Assembly: GCA_003134505.1 (NCBI GenBank)
Contig: PLBK01000007.1
Span: 1 to 64,000, forward strand
Length of the DNA: 64,000 nucleotides
Source of the DNA: Actinomycetota bacterium
Lineage (GTDB): Bacteria > Actinomycetota > Thermoleophilia > Gaiellales > Gaiellaceae
Direction: 5' to 3'
Shown: positions 51,949-58,899 of the stretch, piece after piece
How the letters are laid out: each line of letters starts with the position of its first letter
Position numbering within the stretch: the first letter of the stretch is position 1
Notes under the pieces: model-generated
What the model saw: only the letters and a program-made list of their open reading frames with translations
What the model was told of the DNA's origin: nothing
Database searches by the model: none
Translations under genes and position numbers: made by a program

Positions 51949-53064
51949 ATGACAGTCCACAAGGGCCGCGGCATCGCGGCAATCGAGTACCCGACGGGGA
52001 TGAACCAGAACGGCGACCCGTCGCAGGCGTGGATCAAGGTCAAGCCGGACGGCCGCATCGACGTCTTCGCGGGCACGTCCGACATCGGCAACGGCTCGAA
52101 GACGATCCAGTCGCAGATCGTGGCCGAGACGATCGGCGTCCCGTACGAGTGGATCACGTACGACAACTCGAACACCGACTCGTCGCCCGTCTGCACCGGC
52201 ACCTTCGCCTCGCGGGCCACGTTCGTCGCCGGCATGGCCGTGAAGAAGGCGGCCGAGCGCGTGCGCGAGCGGATCCTCGACATCGCCGGCAAGGAGCTCG
52301 AGATCGACCCGGCCGACCTGGACATCGTCGACGGGGAGGTGATCGCGAAGGGCTCGCCGCAGACGAAGATCTCCGTTCCGGACGTGGCCGCAGCAGCTAC
52401 CTGGGGTCACGGGGAGCTGATCACGGGCGCCGGTGCACAGCTCAAGCCGTACGCGGCGATCGTCGAGCCGGAGACCGGGAAGGTCGACCTGCCGCCGCAC
52501 TCGGCGATCTCCTACGCGTCCTGCGCCGCCGAGGTCGAAGTGGATGACGAGACCGGCGAGGTGCGCGTAACGCGGCTCGTGCAGTGCTTCGACGTCGGGC
52601 GCGCGATCAACCCGACGCTGGTCGAGGGGCAGATCGAGGGCGGCGCGATCCAGGGGCTCGGGCTCGGCGTGCTCGAGACGAGCTACCCGTACTACCCGGG
52701 CATGGAGCATCGCGGCGGCCAGTTCGGGTCGTATCTGGCCCCGGGCATGGAGGACCTGCCGGTCATGGACACGGTGCTGATCGAGAACCCGTCCGTGGAC
52801 GGGCCTTACGGCGCCAAGGGCATCGGCGAGATGGCGAACAATCCACAGCCGCCGGCGATCGCCACCGCCGTCCACGACGCGGTCGGCGTCTGGGTGACGG
52901 AGCTGCCGATCACTCCCGAGCGGGTGCTGCGCGCGCTCCAGCGCAAGGCGGCGGGCGAGGGTGAGCCGACGCGCAAGGGCAAGCTCATCGTGTACGACGA
53001 GGAGCTCTCGCTCGCCGCGGTCGCCCATCCCGACGCGCCGGTCAGGCTCGTCGTCGACGCTTGA
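51949..53064 (+). CDS. Molybdenum hydroxylase large subunit, C-terminal half (split gene)
   Basis: A 371-residue protein equal to the second Mo-cofactor domain: GRIDVFAGTSDIGNGSKTIQSQIVAETIG, VTRLVQCFDVGRAINPTLVEGQIEGGAIQGLGLG, and GAKGIGEMANNPQPP with the catalytic glutamate E294. It starts two bases after the previous stop at ATG 51949, in another frame, with its own GGAGG site at 51934-51938. A designed split is therefore more likely than a sequencing frameshift. The two chains should assemble into one active site. Confidence 0.9.
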   Translation: MTVHKGRGIAAIEYPTGMNQNGDPSQAWIKVKPDGRIDVFAGTSDIGNGSKTIQSQIVAETIGVPYEWITYDNSNTDSSPVCTGTFASRATFVAGMAVKKAAERVRERILDIAGKELEIDPADLDIVDGEVIAKGSPQTKISVPDVAAAATWGHGELITGAGAQLKPYAAIVEPETGKVDLPPHSAISYASCAAEVEVDDETGEVRVTRLVQCFDVGRAINPTLVEGQIEGGAIQGLGLGVLETSYPYYPGMEHRGGQFGSYLAPGMEDLPVMDTVLIENPSVDGPYGAKGIGEMANNPQPPAIATAVHDAVGVWVTELPITPERVLRALQRKAAGEGEPTRKGKLIVYDEELSLAAVAHPDAPVRLVVDA

Positions 53065-53456
53065 GCAGCTCGCCGTTCGGAAGCTGGAACGGGGTCGAGC
53101 TCCACGAGTTCGTCCCCGGGGTGCACATCCACGCAGTCGGGGGCGAGCAGGCGCTCGTCTGCCGCGTGAACTACGACCCGGGCTTCGGCGTGCCGACGCA
53201 CGCACATGAGCACACGGAGCAGATCATGGTCGTGACGCAGGGCGAGCTGGAGCTGACCGTGGCAGGCGCCGGGACGCGCACACTCGGGGTCGGCGACTGG
53301 GCGGTGATCAACCGCGGCGTCGAGCACTCGGTGCGGACGGAGGGCGGCGCGCAGTTCATCGAGGCGCTCGCCCCGGTCCCGCTCGACCACGTGCCGGACC
53401 GCGAGCGCGACCTCGTGCTCGGCCCGGACGGCGGCTCCGGGCACGTCTTGCGCTGA
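53061..53456 (+). CDS. Cupin-domain protein
   Basis: A 131-residue cupin. HAHEHTEQIMVVTQGELELTV and LGVGDWAVINRGVEHSVRTEGG carry the metal ligands. TTG 53061 overlaps the Mo-hydroxylase stop (TTGA), so it is co-translated with the split enzyme and probably works on its product. Confidence 0.82.
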   Translation: MSSSPFGSWNGVELHEFVPGVHIHAVGGEQALVCRVNYDPGFGVPTHAHEHTEQIMVVTQGELELTVAGAGTRTLGVGDWAVINRGVEHSVRTEGGAQFIEALAPVPLDHVPDRERDLVLGPDGGSGHVLR

Positions 53457-53457
53457 C

Positions 53458-54123
53458 ATGGCCACGCGTGTCGCCCTCGTCACGGGCGCGAGCCGCGGGA
53501 TCGGGCACGGGATCGCGGAGCGGCTCCGCGCCGACGGCTGGCAGGTGGAGACGGCCGAGCGCTCGACCGGCGTCGACCTCGCCGACCCCGAGCAGGCCCG
53601 CGCAGCCGTCGAGCGGCTCGAGCGGCTCGACGCGCTCGTCGCCAACGCCGGCACGATCGTCCGCAAGCCGGTGCTCGAGCACACGGTCGAGGACTGGCGG
53701 CACGTGCTCGACGTCAATCTCGTCTCCGTCGCAGTGCTGGCCCAGACCGCCGCCCGGCGGATGGTCGACTCCGGCGGCGGAGCCATCGTCCTGATGGCCT
53801 CGCAGCTCTCCTACTTCGGCGGCATGAACGCGGCCGCGTACGCAGCCTCCAAGGGCGGTGTGGCCCAGCTGACGAAGGCGCTCTCGAACGAGCTCGCCGG
53901 CCGCGGCGTGCGAGTCAACGCCGTCGCCCCGGGGTTCATCGAGACGGACATGACCGGCGACATCGAGGACTGGAAGCGACGCGAGATCGACGCACGCATC
54001 CCGATCGGCCGCTGGGGCACGCCCGAGGACGTCGCGGGCGCCGTCGCGTGGCTGCTCTCGGACGACGCGCGCTACGTGACGGGGGCGATCGTGCCGGTCG
54101 ACGGCGGCTACCTGGCCCGGTAA
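53458..54123 (+). CDS. Short-chain dehydrogenase/reductase (SDR)
   Basis: A 221-residue SDR. TGASRGIGHGIAERL binds NAD(P), NAG is at LVANAGTIV, the catalytic Tyr/Lys pair is in AAAYAASKGGVAQL and PGFIETDMTGDIEDW follows. It resembles 3-oxoacyl reductase-type enzymes. The start ATG 53458 lies one base after the cupin stop, so it belongs to the same operon. Confidence 0.92.
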   Translation: MATRVALVTGASRGIGHGIAERLRADGWQVETAERSTGVDLADPEQARAAVERLERLDALVANAGTIVRKPVLEHTVEDWRHVLDVNLVSVAVLAQTAARRMVDSGGGAIVLMASQLSYFGGMNAAAYAASKGGVAQLTKALSNELAGRGVRVNAVAPGFIETDMTGDIEDWKRREIDARIPIGRWGTPEDVAGAVAWLLSDDARYVTGAIVPVDGGYLAR

Positions 54124-54127
54124 GGAC

Positions 54128-54133
54128 TAGGCT
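54128..54133 (+). promoter_or_regulatory. Candidate -10 box TAGGCT, leaderless start of the small membrane protein
   Basis: TAGGCT, six bases (CCGCGC), then GTG 54140. No Shine-Dalgarno sequence. Confidence 0.5.
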
Positions 54134-54139
54134 CCGCGC

Positions 54140-54541
54140 GTGATCGTCGCAATGCACGTGGCAACGGGTGCCGCCGCAGGGGCTGTCCTGGGCTCGAACG
54201 CCGAGGCGGCGCTCGCAGGGCTGGCGCTGCACGCCGCGGGCGACGCGATCCCGCACGAGGACTTCGACTCGCTGCGCGTCGAGACGATCACGGGGCTCGG
54301 GCTGCTCGCCGTCCTCGCGCTCCGTCGAGGCCTCTTCGACCCGGCCGTGATCGGCGCCGCGTTCTCGGCTGCACCCGACCTCGAGCACGTCATTCCCCAC
54401 CCCGACCACGAGGGGCCGAAGCTCTTCCCGTCCCATCGGCTGGAGGGCTGGCACCGGGGAGGCGGCATCTCCGCGCCGCTGCAGCTCCTCGTCTCGGTCG
54501 TTATCGTCGCCGTTCTCGTCCTACGGAAGAAGGAGCGCTGA
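54140..54541 (+). CDS. Small membrane protein resembling metal-dependent membrane hydrolases
   Basis: A 133-residue protein with an alanine- and leucine-rich N-terminal half, HAAGDAIPHEDFDS, PDLEHVIPHPDHEG and LEGWHRGGG, then a C-terminal helix LLVSVVIVAVLVL and KKER. The repeated His/Asp pairs resemble the YdjM/DUF457 membrane hydrolase family, but the call is weak. The tautomerase gene follows one base after its stop. Confidence 0.55.
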   Translation: MIVAMHVATGAAAGAVLGSNAEAALAGLALHAAGDAIPHEDFDSLRVETITGLGLLAVLALRRGLFDPAVIGAAFSAAPDLEHVIPHPDHEGPKLFPSHRLEGWHRGGGISAPLQLLVSVVIVAVLVLRKKER

Positions 54542-54542
54542 G

Positions 54543-54725
54543 ATGCCCTGGATCGACGTCAAGCTCTACGACACGCGCGTGACGGAGGAGTCGGTGCCGA
54601 AGATCATCGAGAGCCTGACGAAGGCCCTCGCCGAGTCGAGCGGCGCCGCGCCCGAGCACATTCAGGTCGTCGTGCAGGGTGTCTCCCCGAAGCACTGGGG
54701 AATCGCCGGCAAGCCCGGCGCCTGA
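54543..54725 (+). CDS. 4-oxalocrotonate-tautomerase-like protein
   Basis: A 60-residue tautomerase. PWIDVKLYDTRVTEESVPKIIESLTKALAESSGAAPEHIQVVVQGVSPKHWGI shows the 4-OT fold; Pro2 becomes the N-terminal proline base after Met removal. It isomerises enol and keto forms, often in aromatic catabolism. The gene is within the family's small size and ends at a strong terminator. Confidence 0.9.
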   Translation: MPWIDVKLYDTRVTEESVPKIIESLTKALAESSGAAPEHIQVVVQGVSPKHWGIAGKPGA

Positions 54726-54731
54726 GCATCG

Positions 54732-54763
54732 GTGGGGCCTCGCCCGCTCGGGCGAGGCCCCAC
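54732..54763. terminator. Bidirectional hairpin terminator
   Basis: GTGGGGCCTCGCCCG and CGGGCGAGGCCCCAC form a perfect 15-base inverted repeat around two bases. It lies between the convergent tautomerase and exported protein genes and probably stops both. Confidence 0.8.
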
Positions 54764-54775
54764 TCGTGCGTTCCC

Positions 54776-55249
54776 TCAGGTCGCCGTGATCGTGCAGCCG
54801 AAGTCGGCCGGCAGGAGCGCGCCCGGGCCGACCTTGAAATGCTGGCCGGTGTCGGGGTCCTTGCCCTCGGAGACGACGTGGGCGAGGTTGACCTGGAAGT
54901 GCACCGTGACCGAGTCGCCGGGGTTCGTCAGCGTGCCGGCGAAAGCACGCCACGTGCTGGCGGCGTCCTGGATCGGTCCCCAGAGGCCACTGGCTCCCGC
55001 GATCGGCGTGCCGTTGACGTCCGCCGTCGTCGTCTGGGCGTTCAGGAAGTCCTGCACGCGTCCGCGGTTGCTCTCTCCCCAGGTGAACCGCACGGTGACG
55101 TCGCTGCCGGCCGGAACGGTCGCCTGACCGCCGCCGAGGAAGTAGCACCCGACCAGGCCGACCGTGACGGGAGACGAGGCGCCGGCCGTCGAGGCGCCGA
55201 GAGCGGCGGCCGTGCAGATCCCGATGATGAAGAACATCGTTCGCTTCAT
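54776..55249 (-). CDS. Exported protein of unknown function
   Basis: A 157-residue protein with a signal peptide at residues 1-24 (KRTMFFIIGICTAAALGASTAGA). The mature domain is beta-rich (VPAGSDVTVRFTWGESNRG, GDSVTVHFQVNLAH) with two cysteines (VGCYFL, FGCTIT) that may form a disulfide. I recognise no family. ATG 55249 has an AAAGGAGGTGG site. It is divergent from the giant regulator gene at 55380. Confidence 0.65.
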   Translation of the reverse strand: MKRTMFFIIGICTAAALGASTAGASSPVTVGLVGCYFLGGGQATVPAGSDVTVRFTWGESNRGRVQDFLNAQTTTADVNGTPIAGASGLWGPIQDAASTWRAFAGTLTNPGDSVTVHFQVNLAHVVSEGKDPDTGQHFKVGPGALLPADFGCTITAT

Positions 55250-55365
55250 GTGATTGACCACCTCCTTTCGGCCGCTTTTCTCGCAGGCGCGCCCAAAGAT
55301 CGGGTCAAGGCGGCCAAACGGGCGGTAAATCACCTGCAAACGGTGACTTCCGCATCGATCCGTGG

Positions 55366-55371
55366 TACGGT
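55366..55371 (+). promoter_or_regulatory. Candidate -10 box TACGGT for the fused regulator gene
   Basis: TACGGT, eight bases, then GTG 55380, with no Shine-Dalgarno sequence. It fixes the start six codons downstream of the alternative GTG at 55362. The 130-base gap to the divergent exported-protein gene holds no other clear signal. Confidence 0.45.
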
Positions 55372-55379
55372 CGCCCGCG

Positions 55380-58300
55380 GTGGAGTTCCGGATTCTTGGA
55401 CCGCTCGAGGTCGCCCGGAACGGAGCGGTCATCACGATCGGCGGCGGCAAGCAGAGAGCCCTGCTGGCCCTCCTCCTGCTCCGGCGCAACCAGATCGTCC
55501 CGACCGACGCCCTGATCGAGGAGCTCTGGCACGGCAGCCCGCCGGCGACCGCCGGCAAGATCGTCCAGCTCTACGTGTCGCGGCTGCGTAAGGCGCTCGG
55601 CGACGACGTCCTCGTCACGCGCTCACCGGGCTACACCCTTCGGGTCGAGCCGGAGGAGGTCGACGCCGATCGCGCCGAGCGACTGCTCGCCGAGGGCCGC
55701 CGCGCGCTCGCGGAGGGAGTGCCGGCTGCGGCGGCGTCGAGCCTGCGGGAGGCACTCGGCCTGTGGCGCGGACCGCCGTTCGCGGACTTCGCCTACGAGG
55801 ACTTCGCCCAGCAGGAGATCGGCCGCCTCGAAGAGGTTCGGCTGGCGGCGCTCGAGGAGCGGATCGAGGCCGACCTGGCCCTGGGCCGGCACGCAGAGGT
55901 CGCCGTCGAGGTCGAGACCCTCGTCAACCGGCACCCGCTGCGGGAGCGCCTTCGCGCCCAGCTTGCGCTCGCGCTCTACCGGTGCGGCCGCCAGGCGGAA
56001 GCGCTCGACACGCTGCGTGAAGGACGCCGCGCCCTCGACCAAGAGCTCGGCCTCGAGCCCGCGCCGGCGCTGCAGGAACTCGAGCGCCGGATCCTCCGGC
56101 ACGATGCCGGGCTCGAAGCGCCGCCGCGGATCGAGCCGCCCGCGGAGAGCAGGATCTCGACGCTCGTGCCTCCGACGCTGCGCCGCCGCGGGCCTGCCTT
56201 CGTCCTCGCCGGCGCGGTGCTGCTGGGAGCCGCGATCTCGGCGCTCGCCTTCGAGCTGGCGAGCGGGGGCGGCTCGCACACGCTGCAGACCTCGAACGCG
56301 CTCGGCCTGATCGTGCCGGGGAAGCGCCGGCTCGTCGACTCCGTCCCACTGGGGCTGTCTCCGGGCCCGGTCGCGTTTGCCGGGGATGCGCTCTGGGTTG
56401 CGGACACCGACAGCGCGACCCTGGTCCGCGTCGATCCGACGTCGCGCCGCGTCGTCGCGACGGTCACGATGCCCCGGGTCGTGGACGGGCTCGCGGGCGA
56501 CGGCGACGTGCTTTGGGCCGTCGGGGAGGCACCGGCGGATCCGTTCATCCGGGCCAGCCGTGTCGACACGCAGTTCAACGACGTCGCCCAGAGCGTCGAC
56601 GTGCCGAGCCCGGCCGGAGGGTGGTCCCGCGTCGCGAGCGGAGGCGGAGCCCTGTGGGTCGCGCCCGCGTTCAGCCTCGCCACGCGCCTCGAGCCGTCGT
56701 CGGGACGGACCGTTGCCCGGATCGACCCTCGGAGCACGCCGACCGCCGTCGCTGCCGGAGCGGGCGCGTTGTGGCTCGGCAACGGGGCCGCGGGCACGTT
56801 GACGAGAATCGACGCGCACGGGGTGGTGACGACGATTCCGGTGGGCAACGGCCCGTCAGGGATCGCTGTAGGCGCCGGAGCTGTCTGGGTCGCCGACAGC
56901 CTCGACGACCTCCTGGTGCGGATCGACCCGTCCACGCTCGCGGTCAGAGCGACGATCCGGGTGGGTGACGGGCCGGTCGCCGTCGTGATCGCAGCGGGCT
57001 CGGTCTGGGTCGCGAATCAGCACGACCGCACGGTGGCGAGGGTCGATCCTGCGACTGATCACGTCGTCGAACGGATCGCCGTGGGCGGGAGTCCCGAGGC
57101 GCTCACGGCTGCCGGGCGGAATGTCTGGGTCACGCTCCAGCAGCCGCCGGCCGTGAGCGCGCAGGCATCGGGGCGCGGGGTCGTCCGCGTCAACGCCCAG
57201 GACGACTTCGGCTCCCTCGACCCCGCGATCGCGTACACCAACATCAGCTGGCAACTGGAGTACGCGACCTGCGCGAAGCTCCTCAACTACCCGGACGCAC
57301 GCGGCTCGGCCGGCTCGCACCTCGGGCCCGAGGTCGCCGAAGCGCTCCCGACCGTCTCGGCCGACGGCAAGACCTACACCTTCACGGTCCGGACGGGGTT
57401 CCGGTTCTCGCCTCCGTCCAACGAACCGGTCACCGCCCAGACGTTCAAAGACACGATCGAGCGGACACTCGATCCTCGTGCACACAGCCCTGCCCAGCAG
57501 TATGCCGGCGACATCGTCGGCGAGCGGGCCTACGCCGCCGGCAAGGCCCGGCACATCAGCGGCGTCGTCGTCCACAGGAACACGCTCGCGATCCGGCTGA
57601 CCGGGCGTGCGCCCGACCTCCCGATCCGGATGTCTCTTCCCTTCTTCTGTGCGGTGCCCTCGGGCACCCCCGTCGACCCACGCGGTCTGCGACTGATTCC
57701 CTCGGCGGGCCCGTACTACCTCGCCGCCTACTCCCCGAACCAGGCTGCCGTGCTCCGGCGAAACCCGAATTACACGGGTGGCCGGCCGAGACGCGTGGCC
57801 GAGATCGACGTGACGGTCGGCGTGAGCAAGGCCGACAGCGTCCGCGAGATCGAGGTCGGGAAGGCGGACTACGCCATCGATGGGATCGCCCCCGAGCAGG
57901 CGGCGAGGCTGGCCGCGACGTACGGGGCGGGCAGTCGCAGGGCGAAGGCAGGCGAGCAGCAGTACTTCACCAGCGCGGGAACGGGCGTCTACTACCTCAT
58001 GCTCAACACGAGCCGGCCGCTCTTCGCGGACGCACAGATGCGTCAGGCGGTGAGTTACGCGATCGACCGGCAGGCCCTGGCGAGGCTCGCCTCGAGAGGA
58101 ACGGGCCTGCCGAGCATCCCGACGGATCAGTACCTGCCTCCGGGAATGCCCGGCTACCGCGACCTCTCGATCTACCCGCTGACGCCCGATCTGGCGAAGG
58201 CGAGACAGCTCGCGGCAGGTCGCCACGGGACCGCAGTGCTCTACACGTGCGAGTCGGCTACCTGCGCGCAGGCGGCCGCGATCATCAAGCACGACCTGGC

Positions 58301-58742
58301 GATGATCGGCATCGACGTCCAGGTCGAGGTTTTTTCGTACGGCGTGCGCTTCGCCAGGATCCAGACGAAGGGAGAGCCGTTCGACATCGCCGAGGTCGGC
58401 TGGTTCTCCGACTACCTCGATCCCGCCAACTTCCTCAACCAGCTTCTGGACGGGCAGCAGATCAAGCCGCACGGCGGCACCGACTTCTCCTACTTCGACG
58501 ACCCCTCGTACAACCGCAAGCTGCGGGCCGCGGCGCAGCTGTCGCCGCCCGAGCGCTACCGCGTCTACGCTGAACTGGACGAGGATCTGACCCGAAACGC
58601 CGCCCCGATGGTCGCTTACGGGATCTCCACCAACGGCGACTTCTTCTCCGCCCGCATCGGCTGCCACGTCTACCAGCCGATCTACGGCTTCGACCTCGGC
58701 GCGCTCTGCTTCCGCCCTAGCGCCGCCGGTGGAGGAGGATGA
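55380..58742 (+). CDS. Transmembrane SARP/BTAD regulator fused to a beta-propeller and OppA-type binding domain
   Basis: A 1120-residue protein with four parts. Residues 1 to about 95 form an OmpR/SARP winged helix (EFRILGPLEVARNGAV, then IVQLYVSRLRKALGDD and TRSPGYTLRV). About 95-245 is a BTAD helical domain (WRGPPFADFAYEDFAQQEIGRLEE and YRCGRQAEALDTLREGRRALDQELGLEPAPALQELERRIL). A hydrophobic helix follows at about 271-294 (PAFVLAGAVLLGAAISALAF). About 320-590 is a repeat propeller with ALWVADTDSATLVRVDPTSRRVVATV-type blades. About 601-1120 is an SBP_bac_5 (OppA-like) domain (VNAQDDFGSLDPAIAYTNISWQLEYATCAKLLNYPD and NPNYTGGRP). This predicts a cytoplasmic DNA-binding end and an outside ligand-binding end on one chain. 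Confidence 0.93.
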   Translation: MEFRILGPLEVARNGAVITIGGGKQRALLALLLLRRNQIVPTDALIEELWHGSPPATAGKIVQLYVSRLRKALGDDVLVTRSPGYTLRVEPEEVDADRAERLLAEGRRALAEGVPAAAASSLREALGLWRGPPFADFAYEDFAQQEIGRLEEVRLAALEERIEADLALGRHAEVAVEVETLVNRHPLRERLRAQLALALYRCGRQAEALDTLREGRRALDQELGLEPAPALQELERRILRHDAGLEAPPRIEPPAESRISTLVPPTLRRRGPAFVLAGAVLLGAAISALAFELASGGGSHTLQTSNALGLIVPGKRRLVDSVPLGLSPGPVAFAGDALWVADTDSATLVRVDPTSRRVVATVTMPRVVDGLAGDGDVLWAVGEAPADPFIRASRVDTQFNDVAQSVDVPSPAGGWSRVASGGGALWVAPAFSLATRLEPSSGRTVARIDPRSTPTAVAAGAGALWLGNGAAGTLTRIDAHGVVTTIPVGNGPSGIAVGAGAVWVADSLDDLLVRIDPSTLAVRATIRVGDGPVAVVIAAGSVWVANQHDRTVARVDPATDHVVERIAVGGSPEALTAAGRNVWVTLQQPPAVSAQASGRGVVRVNAQDDFGSLDPAIAYTNISWQLEYATCAKLLNYPDARGSAGSHLGPEVAEALPTVSADGKTYTFTVRTGFRFSPPSNEPVTAQTFKDTIERTLDPRAHSPAQQYAGDIVGERAYAAGKARHISGVVVHRNTLAIRLTGRAPDLPIRMSLPFFCAVPSGTPVDPRGLRLIPSAGPYYLAAYSPNQAAVLRRNPNYTGGRPRRVAEIDVTVGVSKADSVREIEVGKADYAIDGIAPEQAARLAATYGAGSRRAKAGEQQYFTSAGTGVYYLMLNTSRPLFADAQMRQAVSYAIDRQALARLASRGTGLPSIPTDQYLPPGMPGYRDLSIYPLTPDLAKARQLAAGRHGTAVLYTCESATCAQAAAIIKHDLAMIGIDVQVEVFSYGVRFARIQTKGEPFDIAEVGWFSDYLDPANFLNQLLDGQQIKPHGGTDFSYFDDPSYNRKLRAAAQLSPPERYRVYAELDEDLTRNAAPMVAYGISTNGDFFSARIGCHVYQPIYGFDLGALCFRPSAAGGGG

Positions 58743-58857
58743 GGAGCAACCCGAGCGCAACCAGCACGCCGCCGGCGCCGCCGACGATGCCGATCGCCAC
58801 GTTTCCCCAGCTGACGGCCTGGCCGAGCACGCTCGGACGTTCGCGAACGGTGGTCAA
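58717..58857 (-). CDS. Possible small single-helix membrane protein
   Basis: TTG 58857 to TAG 58717 encodes 46 residues: TTVRERPSVLGQAVSW, then a hydrophobic helix GNVAIGIVGGAGGVLVALGLLL and a C-terminal RRR. It follows the dehydratase in the same frame, with only TAG in between and no Shine-Dalgarno sequence. The 3' end overlaps the convergent regulator gene by 26 bases. A hydrophobic helix with a positive tail is hard to get by chance, but support is weak. Confidence 0.3.
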   Translation of the reverse strand: MTTVRERPSVLGQAVSWGNVAIGIVGGAGGVLVALGLLLILLHRRR

Positions 58858-58899
58858 GCCCCGGTCGAGTGCACCCCAACGACCAGTAAAGAGCTCGCT

